DNA of 64,000 nt from CAYZWU01 sp964482235 (lineage in GTDB: Bacteria; Planctomycetota; B15-G4; CAYZWU01): positions 1 through 64,000 of the forward strand of contig CAYZWU010000022.1 of the NCBI GenBank assembly GCA_964482235.1. Direction: 5' to 3'. Positions 53,806 to 62,543 of this stretch are shown in pieces. The notes beneath the pieces are model-generated. The model ran no database searches. It worked only from the letters and a program-made list of their open reading frames with translations, and was not told the DNA's origin. Position numbers and translations under genes: made by a program. Positions within the stretch are counted from its first letter, which is position 1; the number at the start of each line of letters is the position of its first letter.

Positions 53806-54690
53806 TTATGCTGCTCCGGCCCGGCCTGCCAGACGACGGCCCAGCGAGACGAGAACCAGAATGGCAAAGGCCGTCACCACGTCCGTGGGCCCGAGCGGCC
53901 AGTCGAGCAGGTACGACAGCACGAATCCGAGCAGGGCGGCCAGGAAGCCGAAAAGGGACGACAGGACGAAGAAGGAGGCCATGTTGAAGGCGATCTGCCT
54001 TGCGGCGAGGGGCGGAAGCACCATGAGCCCGAAGACCACGAGCGGACCCACCGTGAGAACACCCACGGAGATCGCCGAGCCGAGAAGGAGGTAAAGAAAG
54101 ATGTCCCAGCAGAGGACGTTCTTTCCCAGACTGACGGCCGCCTCCCTGTCGAAGGAGACGAGCAGAAAGTCCCTGCGAAAAAGGAAGATCAGGACAAGAG
54201 CCAGGCTGAAGAAGATCAGGATCGCTCTCACACCCTCGTCGCTGACGGCCAGGATCTCCCCCTTGAGAAGCACGTCCACGTGGCTCGTGCCCACTGCCGC
54301 TCCGGCGAGAAAGAGGATCGTCACTGCCGCGGCCAGGGAGTATCCGGCCGCGATCCGCCCCTCCGGCGTCCCCCCGCCGCGGCGCCCGAGATAAACGAGC
54401 AGGAGAAGAGCCGTGAAGGTGAAAAGCATGGCGAAGAAGAGATGGAAGCAGAACCCGGCCTCCGACTCGCCGTGATCCGCATCCTGGACCCAGAGGCAGT
54501 TCCAGGCATGGAGAAAGAGAAAGCCGAAGGCCACGCCGGCCGCGGCGAACTGGGGAACCGCCACGCCGAGGAAGACCATCCGCCTCACAACGAAGAACAC
54601 GCCGAGCAGCGGGCAGATGGCACCGACGACGAGCGAGCCGATGATGCTGTTCGAGTAGAGGGCGACGATATCGAGCGTCGTTTCGATCAT
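53806..54690 (-). CDS. Metal ABC transporter permease (ZnuB/MntB type)
   Basis: The 294-residue protein shows ABC-3 family features: eight or more membrane segments, the GVAVPQFAAAGVAFGF region and the GxxxxGxLxVGPLVVFGLMVLPPLAARQIA signature near residue 215. It directly follows (one base apart) the ATPase gene. Together with 54692 and 55440 it forms a zinc- or manganese-type uptake system in the inner membrane. Confidence 0.9.
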   Translation of the reverse strand: MIETTLDIVALYSNSIIGSLVVGAICPLLGVFFVVRRMVFLGVAVPQFAAAGVAFGFLFLHAWNCLWVQDADHGESEAGFCFHLFFAMLFTFTALLLLVYLGRRGGGTPEGRIAAGYSLAAAVTILFLAGAAVGTSHVDVLLKGEILAVSDEGVRAILIFFSLALVLIFLFRRDFLLVSFDREAAVSLGKNVLCWDIFLYLLLGSAISVGVLTVGPLVVFGLMVLPPLAARQIAFNMASFFVLSSLFGFLAALLGFVLSYLLDWPLGPTDVVTAFAILVLVSLGRRLAGRAGAA

Positions 54691-54691
54691 C

Positions 54692-55453
54692 TCATTGCCC
54701 TCCTTCCAGACGATCCCGGACCATGGCGGCGGAGAGCATCTCCTCGACGCTTCCCCGCTCTATCCGGCCGCGGCTCACCCAGAGCACATCACGGACATTC
54801 TCGCGCACCATGTCCATCTCGTGACAGACGAGAACCACGGCGAGGCCGCCCCGGTTCAGCGCGCCGAGCAGGTCCATCACCGCCTTCTCGCCCGCCTGAT
54901 CCACTCCGCTCGTCGGTTCGTCGAGAAGAAGGATGTCCGGCCGCGTCATCAGGGCGCGGGCGATGAGCACCCTCTGCTTCTGACCGGCCGAGAGGGAGGC
55001 GAACAGCTCCTTGCGTTGCCCTGCCATGCCGACCCGCTCGAGCACGCTGCCGAGATCGTTCCTCTCCTTCTTGCTCGAAAGGGAGAGGCGCCTCATTCTG
55101 TGGTAAGCGCCCATGGTCACCACCTCGCCCACCGTGAGAGGGAAGATCGAGTCGAGGGCCTGCACCTGCGGCACGTAGCCGATCACCGGCCTGCGGCCCG
55201 AGAGTTCGCCGAAGCGGACGCTCCCCTCGATCGGCTTCAGCAGGCCGATCATGCCTCGCAGCAGCGTGGTCTTTCCGGCTCCGTTCGGCCCGACGATCCC
55301 GAGGAAGTCGCCCCGCATCACCGAGATGTCGACACCGGCGATCACCGGGGAGCGGCTGTAGCCGAAGGCCGCCCCCTCGAGCGTCATCAGCACCGGGCCG
55401 CCGGCCGGCGGGGAGCTGTCGACACCGGCCGCGCTGTCTTTACTTGGATTCAT
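54692..55453 (-). CDS. Metal ABC transporter ATP-binding protein (ZnuC type)
   Basis: The 253-residue protein has Walker A GPNGAGKTT, signature LSAGQKQRV, Walker B ILLLDEPTSGVD and the H-loop VCHEMD. It overlaps the solute-binding gene by 14 bases. It energises the adjacent permease. Confidence 0.92.
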   Translation of the reverse strand: MNPSKDSAAGVDSSPPAGGPVLMTLEGAAFGYSRSPVIAGVDISVMRGDFLGIVGPNGAGKTTLLRGMIGLLKPIEGSVRFGELSGRRPVIGYVPQVQALDSIFPLTVGEVVTMGAYHRMRRLSLSSKKERNDLGSVLERVGMAGQRKELFASLSAGQKQRVLIARALMTRPDILLLDEPTSGVDQAGEKAVMDLLGALNRGGLAVVLVCHEMDMVRENVRDVLWVSRGRIERGSVEEMLSAAMVRDRLEGGQ

Positions 55454-56432
55454 GATTCTCTCCCAGCTTCCTGGCGATCTCCTCCGGAGAGGGAATGGGC
55501 TTGCCGCACGCCCTGAGCAGCGCCTTGAGGTTGTGCTCGATGAAGTTGAAGTATCCCTCCACCTCGGGCCGCCCGCCGCTCATGTTGGGCAAGGTCACGA
55601 TCCGTATCCCGGTCTTGGATTTCAGGAAATCGGGATACTTCCTCGAGTAGTACTGCTCCTTGATGATCAGGTCCGCCTTCTCGCTCTTGATCCTTCGGAC
55701 GAGCCTGGCCAGGTGCCGCGGTGTGGGCGCGATGCCGGGCTGCGGCTCGATCTCGCCCACGACCACGAGACCGTACCGATTGACGAAGTAGCTCCACGAC
55801 CGGTGGTAGGTCACCACCTTGACCCCTTTCAGGGGCCGCGCCAGGATCTCCCACTCCTTCAGCTTCCGGTCGAAGCGGGCCAGGTACTTTTTCAGGTTCG
55901 CGCGAAAGGCGCCGGCATGCTCGGGGCAGGCCCGGCAGAGGCCGTCGCAGATCGTCATCGCCGTGAGCCGCCCGTTCACCGGATCGGTGTTGAAGTGGGG
56001 ATTCCCCTCGGGGTGCACATCCCCTTCCTCCCGGCTCGCCTTTTCGGGCTTCTCCACCGGCTTGACCCGCGCCGAGCAGTTGACGAAACCGGGAGACCCG
56101 GGCTGGATCTTCGTGTTCCGGCAGTTGTAGAGAAGGTCGGGCAGCCAGGCATGCTCCATGTCGAGCCCCATCTCCAGGAGAACGTCGGCCCTGTTGAGCA
56201 TCAGAAGAAGGCTGGGCTTCATGGGGACCTGATGCATGTCCTCCGTCCCCTTGGTGATGCTCTTCACCTCGACGAGGTCGCCGCCGACCTGCTTTGCCAT
56301 GTCAGCCAGATCGGGAATGGTGGCCACCACCTTGATCCTGTCGCCCGCGGCGGCCTCGGGCGCTTGAAGGCCGGCAAGAAGAAAAGCGGCCAGCAGCAGA
56401 ACAATAACTTTACTTGGAGTGATGCGTTTCAT
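55440..56432 (-). CDS. Metal ABC transporter periplasmic binding protein (ZnuA type)
   Basis: The 330-residue protein has a signal peptide (KVIVLLLAAFLLAGLQAPEAAAG). It carries the cluster A-I binding-protein pattern with likely metal ligands His67 (TEDMHQVPM), a His in NPHFNTDP near residue 148, His in TYHRSWSYF near 212, and an acidic ligand near residue 280. A long His-rich loop typical of ZnuA is absent, so manganese or zinc remain possible. The first gene of the uptake core, it follows the outer-membrane gene by ~90 bases. Confidence 0.9.
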   Translation of the reverse strand: MKRITPSKVIVLLLAAFLLAGLQAPEAAAGDRIKVVATIPDLADMAKQVGGDLVEVKSITKGTEDMHQVPMKPSLLLMLNRADVLLEMGLDMEHAWLPDLLYNCRNTKIQPGSPGFVNCSARVKPVEKPEKASREEGDVHPEGNPHFNTDPVNGRLTAMTICDGLCRACPEHAGAFRANLKKYLARFDRKLKEWEILARPLKGVKVVTYHRSWSYFVNRYGLVVVGEIEPQPGIAPTPRHLARLVRRIKSEKADLIIKEQYYSRKYPDFLKSKTGIRIVTLPNMSGGRPEVEGYFNFIEHNLKALLRACGKPIPSPEEIARKLGENHESK

Positions 56433-56523
56433 TTTCTCACCTCGTTTCAGATCGAGTGAAGGGACCTTGCGGCCTCGACTCCTTGCCCTGGGCAGGCGGC
56501 CGGAGGCCGGTCCACTTTGTTTT

Positions 56524-57876
56524 CTACCAGTCCATGCCGTGGGTGTGGCTTCCGATGACGATGATCCACTGGAACATCACCTCGTGGTGGTCGTCGCCGG
56601 TCATGTGCTCGTGTTCGCCGCGCTCCATGTCGACGAACCGGTACTGCATTCTCAGCCAGTTGTAGTGGGAGACCTTCCAGGTGAGCCATGTCGAGTAAGC
56701 CTTCTGTCCCACGTCGGAGTGCCGGCTCATCTGGTAGAGGTCCGCCATGGCGCCGGCGGACCAGTAGGGATTCCACGAGTAATCCCCCCAGAGATAGCCG
56801 CCCGCGGCCTCGTGCTTGAAGTAACTTCCCTCGTCCTCCTCGAAGAACCGGCCGTTGCTCACGAAGGCCTCCGCGCCGATGTAGAGCTCTTTCCGCGCCG
56901 CCGGATCCTGCCACTTCCACGTGGCATCGATGCCGTATACGGCCTGGCGGTTCTCCGCAACCTCGTGCTGGACCTCCGGCGTCCAGAGGAGGCTGGTTCC
57001 CAGCTGGAGGGACGTCTCCTCAGTCAGGTCGGAGTAGCCCGTGAGCCGCATGTTGTAGGCATAGTTGTCCATGTGCCTCTTGTGAAACACGTCGTCGTGG
57101 TCGTGATCATGATGAACGCCGCCGATCTGGTGGCTGTGGCTGTCAGCTTCGGTGTAAATGCCCAGCGACCAGCGCACCGGGATCTCGTCCGTCAGGCCGA
57201 ACCAGTGATGCAGCTCGGCGCCCGTCGCCTGGACGCTCCCCCCCAGATAGTCGTAGTAGACTCCCGGCTTCTCCACGAAGGGTAGCTCGTGCTCGTGTCG
57301 CTGCCCGAGCTTGCCGTGGTCGGCCAGGATGCGGCCGGCCTTGACCGAGAGGTTCCAGGGAAGGCGGTTCAGCACACCCGCCGCCTCGGTCACGCCGATC
57401 CCTTCGCCCTCGCTCCCCTCGAGAACGGCGTAGGCGTAGCCGAAGGGATCGATCTGGGCGTTGATGCTGAGCTCGGCTGCACGGAAGTAGAAACCGTCCT
57501 GGCCGTGGTAGCTCTCGTCGCCGGTCTGGTAGTTGAGAATCGTGTCGAGAACGAGGCCGATGGCCGGGTTGAAGGTGGTGGAAAAGCGATCGGTCTGCCC
57601 CAGGCTGCCGATCTGCCCCGGAGCGATCCCCATGCCCTGGAGGCCTTGACTCCGGCCCGGGGAGGGCTCTCCCTCGCCGGACCTCTCCTGCACTAGCATT
57701 CCTTCGGTCCCTTTCCCCAGGAGCTCCACCTGGAGCTCGAGATCTTCCAGCCGCTCCAGAAGCTCCTGATAATCGAGGGGCTGTTTTATTTCGTCCTCTG
57801 CCTGGGCCGCGGCTTCACCTGCAAGGAGCGAAACGGCTCCCGCCAGGCAAAAGAATAGACGCAAAAAAAGGCTCAT
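56524..57876 (-). CDS. Outer-membrane barrel protein with His-rich loop, linked to metal uptake
   Basis: The 450-residue protein has a signal peptide (LFFCLAGAVSLLAGEAAAQA), a short coiled coil (YQELLERLEDLELQVELL) and then beta-barrel-like sequence ending in a Trp (SHTHGMDW). A His/Asp-rich external loop (DSHSHQIGGVHHDHDHDD, residues ~245-262) suggests zinc or other divalent metal capture, as in zinc-linked outer-membrane porins of gamma-proteobacteria. It precedes the ZnuA-like gene in the same orientation. Confidence 0.75.
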   Translation of the reverse strand: MSLFLRLFFCLAGAVSLLAGEAAAQAEDEIKQPLDYQELLERLEDLELQVELLGKGTEGMLVQERSGEGEPSPGRSQGLQGMGIAPGQIGSLGQTDRFSTTFNPAIGLVLDTILNYQTGDESYHGQDGFYFRAAELSINAQIDPFGYAYAVLEGSEGEGIGVTEAAGVLNRLPWNLSVKAGRILADHGKLGQRHEHELPFVEKPGVYYDYLGGSVQATGAELHHWFGLTDEIPVRWSLGIYTEADSHSHQIGGVHHDHDHDDVFHKRHMDNYAYNMRLTGYSDLTEETSLQLGTSLLWTPEVQHEVAENRQAVYGIDATWKWQDPAARKELYIGAEAFVSNGRFFEEDEGSYFKHEAAGGYLWGDYSWNPYWSAGAMADLYQMSRHSDVGQKAYSTWLTWKVSHYNWLRMQYRFVDMERGEHEHMTGDDHHEVMFQWIIVIGSHTHGMDW

Positions 57877-58019
57877 CTCTTTTTCTCCTCATTGAATCCG
57901 GGTTACGTCGCACCGCCCAAAACGCCCTTCTCGTTTCGAGACAGGGAATGCAGGCACGTTTTCGCACGCTGCGAATCGAGGCGGTGGATCACATCAAAGC
58001 TGTTGGTACGGACGCCGAT

Positions 58020-58346
58020 TCAGGAGGAGGATGGAGGAGCCCGGCAGGGGGGAAGGCGAAAGCATGGATCGATGACGACGATCCGGTCGTTCAGGGAAAG
58101 CGGCGCAACTGTCGCTTCGAGCCTGAGATCCGGCACGGGATTCGGGTTGGGTGTATCGCCGTAGCCGGCTTGCAGAGCCTGGCACTGGCTGCAATGGTTC
58201 GTTTCGTGGGTCGGGGGGGAATGATCCTCGCAGCAGTGTTCGTCATGGAGATGAAGACAGAGAGCGAGTCCGGACAGCAAGAGAAAGGCAGATGCTGCCA
58301 GAAAGATGAGGGCGATGAATCGTTTTGCACCGGACATCGGCGGCAT
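58020..58346 (-). CDS. Small His/Cys-rich secreted or membrane-bound protein
   Basis: The 108-residue protein has a membrane segment (ALIFLAASAFLLLSGLAL) and then a dense metal-ligand stretch: residues 30-55 hold Cys30, His32, His34, His37, Cys38, Cys39, His42, His47, His51, Cys52 and Cys55. The C-terminus (PCFRLPPCRAPP) resembles short DUF2946-like periplasmic metal proteins. It is the first gene of the metal-uptake cluster. No ribosome site is evident and a terminator-like hairpin lies only 16 bases upstream of its ATG. Confidence 0.6.
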   Translation of the reverse strand: MPPMSGAKRFIALIFLAASAFLLLSGLALCLHLHDEHCCEDHSPPTHETNHCSQCQALQAGYGDTPNPNPVPDLRLEATVAPLSLNDRIVVIDPCFRLPPCRAPPSSS

Positions 58347-58361
58347 GACCCATACAATCTG

Positions 58362-58440
58362 AAAAAAGCGGCTTTCCGGTCGATATCCTCTATATCGCCA
58401 AACCAGAATCGAAGCAACCGGAAAAAGCCGCCGGTTTTTT
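58362..58440. terminator. Bidirectional terminator-like hairpin in a divergent region
   Basis: GCGGCTTTCCGGT (58368-58380) pairs with ACCGGAAAAAGCCGC (58417-58431) with a two-base bulge, followed by six T on the minus strand (58362-58367) and six T on the plus strand (58435-58440). An inner inverted repeat CGATAT (58381-58386) / ATATCG (58392-58397) lies in the loop. Its position just before the His/Cys-rich gene start fits an attenuator. Confidence 0.6.
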
Positions 58441-58527
58441 CACCGGTACTTCAAAGCCGGTCAGCGAGAATTTAATATCATGGTTCGATATCGAAATTCA
58501 TATTAGATCGATGTGAAGGGACAACTC

Positions 58528-60204
58528 ATGAGATTCGCAACAAGAAGCTGCCGCCCAGCCTGCCGCAAGATCTCCCTCCCCGTTCTCCTGCTCCTGGCTG
58601 CCGCCGTGATCTGCGGCTCGCTTTCCGGTCAGAGCATCAGCGACGCGCGGAAGAGACTGATCCTGCCCCGCGACCTGGAGAAGCCGGATCTTCCGCTCTC
58701 CAGCGGGAAGTACTTCGAGGAGCTCCCGCAGGACTGCGCCGTGATCGAAGTGCTTCTGCATGAAGACGGTTCGATTCTCGGTTTCGAGAAGAGGACGCTT
58801 CAGGATCTCGAGGCCGGCACCGCCCACGCGAGGACCATCCGCGATGAAGGCCACATGCATCACATCTTCAGGTACGGCGTGTCCCTTGCCGGCAACAGGG
58901 TCATCAAGAGTGCGGGGCGAACCACCACGATGCCGGACATCGATTTCGTGATCTATACGTCGGGCGAAACACCTCTTTTCAGGTTGACGCATCTTATGGC
59001 CATCGCCCGCGATGTCGACATCTACAGGTTCTACATCGGTGCGAGGGATCGTGAAACGCGGATGGAAGGCCTCGTGCCCTGCTTTCTCCACTGTCATCCC
59101 GTTTCGAAGGAAGGGCTCCCCGAAAGGAAGCGCCTGGCGAACATGCACAGCGTCGAGCTCTGGTACACAGCCGATTCGCTGAAATACGACTTCGGGAGAC
59201 TCGGCCACAGGGGTTCGGCCAATCCATTTCGAACGCTTTCGGAGCTCGAGGAATGCATCGACGAGCTCAGGGACATCAACGATGAGGCGAAGTTCTGCCT
59301 CATGCCCAGCCATCCGATCGACTTTCCCGACGATCGATGCCCGGCCAGGGTCAGACACCTGGTCGACCTGATGACCCTCCTGGCCTCGAAGGGCGGCGAT
59401 CTGAAAAGCCTCGAAGCTCCCGTCGAGCTGCTGGGAATGCCGGGGCAGGGAGAGACCGCCCGCAGGCTCTATGTTCGAAACCGCGTCTACATCGAAGCCC
59501 CGGCATCGAGTCTCTGTGAAGAAATCGACTTCTCGTCGAACGACTGCCTCACCATCCATATCAACCGGAAGGACTATTGCCTCGTCACCGTGAACCGCCG
59601 CGGCGGCCTCCGGAACTTCGGGAGGGTGGACGACAGCATCGATCCCATTCGCGGCCTGCTCTCCGCCATGGCCAAGCGGTTCGACAGGGAGAAAGACGAC
59701 AAGGCCTCGACGATGTCCGTTCTCATCCGGGCGGACAGGGACGCCGGATTCAGGTCGATACAGAAGCTCATGCAGATCTGCGGGCATCAGGATGTCTTCG
59801 TCTACAAGATCATCTTCGGGTGCAACCTGGCGATGCCCGTCATGGGATCGGGCAAGGAAAAGCGGCTCTGCCTCTCGCAAAAGCCGCCCGAAGGAGGCAT
59901 CAGGGTCTATCTCGCCAGGGAGTCCCTGGAGGAAATCCGAAGCGTCGAGATCACCATGCTCCACGAAAAGAACTCGGAAACCGGCTTCAGGCTCACGGTC
60001 AACGGCAAGGCGCTCAGCGGAGCCGGCATGATGGACGAATTTTCCCGCCTCATGAAAAAAGTCAATGAACAGATGCCCGAAGCACGGCCGCTCTTCTTCC
60101 CGGACCGCAAGATTCGATACGGCCAGGTCATCGACCTGCTCACCCGGTGCCGGCGCGCCGGATTCTCGGAGTTCTCCTTCGGCGGTGTTCCTCTGGATGA
60201 TTGA
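58528..60204 (+). CDS. Secreted protein with several ExbD/TolR-like modules
   Basis: Start chosen at ATG 58528, with GAAGGGA seven bases upstream; the frame opens with GTG at 58513. After the signal (ISLPVLLLLAAAVICGSLSG) about 540 residues follow. The last ~90 residues end PLFFPDRKIRYGQVIDLLTRCRRAGFSEFSFGGVP, and residues ~395-435 read MSVLIRADRDAGFRSIQKLMQICGHQDVFVYKIIFG, both like the periplasmic fold of ExbD/TolR. A third similar region is IDFVIYTSGETPLFRLTHLMAIARDVDIYRFYIG. No membrane anchor of the ExbD type is seen. The function is unknown. Confidence 0.6.
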   Translation: MRFATRSCRPACRKISLPVLLLLAAAVICGSLSGQSISDARKRLILPRDLEKPDLPLSSGKYFEELPQDCAVIEVLLHEDGSILGFEKRTLQDLEAGTAHARTIRDEGHMHHIFRYGVSLAGNRVIKSAGRTTTMPDIDFVIYTSGETPLFRLTHLMAIARDVDIYRFYIGARDRETRMEGLVPCFLHCHPVSKEGLPERKRLANMHSVELWYTADSLKYDFGRLGHRGSANPFRTLSELEECIDELRDINDEAKFCLMPSHPIDFPDDRCPARVRHLVDLMTLLASKGGDLKSLEAPVELLGMPGQGETARRLYVRNRVYIEAPASSLCEEIDFSSNDCLTIHINRKDYCLVTVNRRGGLRNFGRVDDSIDPIRGLLSAMAKRFDREKDDKASTMSVLIRADRDAGFRSIQKLMQICGHQDVFVYKIIFGCNLAMPVMGSGKEKRLCLSQKPPEGGIRVYLARESLEEIRSVEITMLHEKNSETGFRLTVNGKALSGAGMMDEFSRLMKKVNEQMPEARPLFFPDRKIRYGQVIDLLTRCRRAGFSEFSFGGVPLDD

Positions 60205-60254
60205 TCGCTATAATGCCGGCGAATTGCTGATCCACAGCTGAAAGAAGTTTCTCG

Positions 60255-60530
60255 ATGGAAAAGGTCTATTACAGGGTTTCCGGTCGTGTCCAGGGGGTCT
60301 TCTTCCGGGCTCACACCGAACAGACGGCCCGGAGTCTCGGATTGACCGGCTGGGTCCGCAATACCAGGGACGGCTGCGTGGAAGGGGAAGCCTTTGGCAG
60401 CACGGAAGATCTGGACCGGTTCTTGGAGTGGCTTCACCAGGGATCCCCCCATTCCAGGGTGGACGAGGTGGCCTTGAAGGAGCGGGGCATCACCGAGAAG
60501 GCGCCGAGCACCTTCATTGTCCGGTATTGA
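60255..60530 (+). CDS. acyP: Acylphosphatase
   Basis: The 91-residue protein has the complete signature: GRVQGVFFRAHTEQTARSLGLTGWVRNTRDGCVEGEAFG, with catalytic Arg18 and Asn36. It hydrolyses carboxyl-phosphate bonds such as acetyl phosphate. It follows the ExbD-like gene by 50 bases on the same strand. Confidence 0.95.
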   Translation: MEKVYYRVSGRVQGVFFRAHTEQTARSLGLTGWVRNTRDGCVEGEAFGSTEDLDRFLEWLHQGSPHSRVDEVALKERGITEKAPSTFIVRY

Positions 60531-60687
60531 CGGCGCCTGAAGAACCGAACGCCCCGTACAGGAAAAACGGGCAGCCCCCCCCGGCATTGCAACGGATTTC
60601 GCCTGATCTTTCTTATTTTTTATCAAGAAAGAGGTTACGCACAGACCTGTGCACCGGTTCGGGTCGAATCAGGCCCCAAAAAAAAGG

Positions 60688-60715
60688 GACCGGTGTACCT
60701 TGATGTACACCGGTC
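60688..60715 (-). terminator. Intrinsic terminator, minus strand
   Basis: An 11-bp stem, GACCGGTGTAC (60688-60698) with GTACACCGGTC (60705-60715), has a 6-base loop and is followed on the minus strand by CCC and a long T-run. It ends a transcript that would run leftwards, yet no annotated minus-strand gene precedes it. Confidence 0.75.
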
Positions 60716-60823
60716 GCTAGGCTTCCCTGTCCCCCTCTCCTGTCCCCCTCGTCCGTAACGGAGTCTCCGAAAATCCATGGGCCCCCTACCCGAAAGATCC
60801 CTTCTCTCCGGTCCTTTTTGGCA

Positions 60824-60886
60824 CTACTCCTTTTCGACAACATGCATGGTCCGCTTGAGCGGGAAAGTCAAAATACGGATTTTCAT
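60824..60886 (-). CDS. Possible 20-residue small protein
   Basis: ATG 60886 to TAG 60824 encodes MKIRILTFPLKRTMHVVEKE, with GGAG nine bases upstream and an ATGA overlap with an upstream tiny frame. A strong minus-strand terminator follows ~110 bases downstream. There is no recognised homologue; chance cannot be excluded. Confidence 0.25.
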   Translation of the reverse strand: MKIRILTFPLKRTMHVVEKE

Positions 60887-60992
60887 GACGTGCTCCGTCT
60901 GCCCTTTGCGCTGTCTTGGTAGCCGAACAGCTGCCTGCTCATCTGGCGATTAACCAAAACCACACGTTCGGCGTAAGTTAGGAGATCAGATC

Positions 60993-62543
60993 ATGAAATC
61001 ACGCGTTGTTCTCGGACTTTCTCTAGCCAGCCTGCTTTTCCTCCTCGGTTTCCTGATCCTGGCTGACCGGAGCGAAGCCCGGCAGTACCCGACGGTCTCC
61101 AGCACCTTGCAGCCCATTGTCATGTGGTCGGGCACCCTGGCAGAGATCCCCGACGGCTGGCAGCTCTGCGACGGCACGAACGGGACGCCCGACCTGCGCG
61201 ATCGATTCGTGCTGGGAACTCAAACGGGCGAGGTTCCCGGCGAGACGGGGGGAGCGCACGAGGTGCAGCTCACCGAAGCAAACCTGCCATCGCATCGCCA
61301 CTATTTTCAAACCGAGACTGACGGTGTGCATCAGCACAGCTTCGAGGATAAACATTGCGATCTTTTTCCTGACATCCTTGCCGGCGGCGCTGTCCTGGCA
61401 GACCACGCTGGCGAAGATTACGATTATCCAAGCCACACCAGCGATTCCACCGGTGATCACTCTCATACCGGGATCACCGATCACGAGGGGAATGCGGAGC
61501 CCTTCGACAACCGTCCGGCCTGCTTCCGGTTGGCGTTCATCACGAGAGTAAAAGGGAAACCTCGGTCGGCATTCGGGGTTGTCAAAGGATCAATCATCGT
61601 ATGGTCCGGAGAGGATTCGTCGATTCCTGACGGCTGGCAGCTCTGCGACGGCACGAACGGCACACCCGATCTACGCAGCCGATTCGTCGTTGGTGTTCAG
61701 GACGGCCAGGATCCAGGTGAGACGACGGGAACGGACGCGATACAGCTTGCCGTCGAAAACCTGCCTGCGCACGATCATCCCTTTCAAACAACGACGGCTG
61801 GATATCACTCACACACTTACTCGGACACCTGGGTCCTTGCTACTACTCTATATACAGCTGGTCCCATTCTCATTTACAGTACGTGGGCTGCCGACTATTG
61901 GGAGTACGAAAACAGTTCACTAAGCGGCTTTCACTCCCACACCGGTACAACCGGATATGAAGGAACCGGCAATGTCATCGACAACCGTCCTGTCTACTAC
62001 ACTTTTGCCTTTATCATGAGAACAGCGGCAACCGCTTCCACTCGAGCACAGTCAACAAAGAACATCCAGCACGTTGAACGGCATCTGTACCCGATTCCCA
62101 AGGGATCGATCGTTTTCTGGTCCGGTGATGAAACGACCATTCCTTTCGGATGGCAGTTCTGCGACGGATCTAATGGATCGCCCGATCTACGCGATCGATT
62201 CATCCGGGGAGGAGACACGCCTGGTGAAACCGGCGGATCGAATTCCTTAGAGATCTCCCTTGGAACAATGCCCCAGCACGATCACACTTTTACCACAGAT
62301 CCAAACGGAGAACATTCCCATCTGATCAAGGATCATTTCCGCGATGTCGTCGGCTACTGGGTAATGCCTTGGTATTACAAGGAGATGGGCAACTTACCTT
62401 TTCAATATGCCACCCACCATCTGGATCCTACAGGAGACCATTCTCACACCGGCTATACGGAATACAGCGGACTCACATCGCCGGAACCCTACGACAACCG
62501 ACCGGCCTACTACAAGCTGGCCTTCATCATGAAGGTCCTGTAG
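60993..62543 (+). CDS. Secreted protein with three phage tail-collar-like domains
   Basis: The 516-residue protein has a signal peptide (GLSLASLLFLLGFLILADRSEA) and three ~165-residue repeats. Each opens with G(T/S)(L/I)...IPDGWQLCDGTNGTPDLRDRF(V/I), then has a tail-collar-type His-rich loop (HxHxF, HSHTG), and closes with DNRPxxxxLAFIMxV. Tail-collar domains are typical of phage tail fibres, but some bacteria export them. No phage genes surround it. GC falls from the first to the third repeat. The stop overlaps palindromic element copy 3. An AGGAG site precedes the ATG. Confidence 0.8.
   Translation: MKSRVVLGLSLASLLFLLGFLILADRSEARQYPTVSSTLQPIVMWSGTLAEIPDGWQLCDGTNGTPDLRDRFVLGTQTGEVPGETGGAHEVQLTEANLPSHRHYFQTETDGVHQHSFEDKHCDLFPDILAGGAVLADHAGEDYDYPSHTSDSTGDHSHTGITDHEGNAEPFDNRPACFRLAFITRVKGKPRSAFGVVKGSIIVWSGEDSSIPDGWQLCDGTNGTPDLRSRFVVGVQDGQDPGETTGTDAIQLAVENLPAHDHPFQTTTAGYHSHTYSDTWVLATTLYTAGPILIYSTWAADYWEYENSSLSGFHSHTGTTGYEGTGNVIDNRPVYYTFAFIMRTAATASTRAQSTKNIQHVERHLYPIPKGSIVFWSGDETTIPFGWQFCDGSNGSPDLRDRFIRGGDTPGETGGSNSLEISLGTMPQHDHTFTTDPNGEHSHLIKDHFRDVVGYWVMPWYYKEMGNLPFQYATHHLDPTGDHSHTGYTEYSGLTSPEPYDNRPAYYKLAFIMKVL

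Larger units (their letters stand above)
60531..60992. other. Intergenic region with terminator and tiny minus-strand frames
   Basis: No standard gene is seen in this 462-base stretch. On the minus strand, two tiny frames overlap as ATGA: MSRQLFGYQDSAKGRRSTS (ending at 60885) and MKIRILTFPLKRTMHVVEKE (60886 to 60824). A G-rich tract with two GGGGGACAGG units at 60724-60750 follows, and then the terminator at 60688-60715. Confidence 0.4.

Noticed and set aside
60993..62543. Prophage or tailocin region
   Set aside because: The tail-collar domains would suggest phage, but the protein has a Sec signal peptide, and neither capsid, terminase, lysis nor integrase genes are seen nearby.
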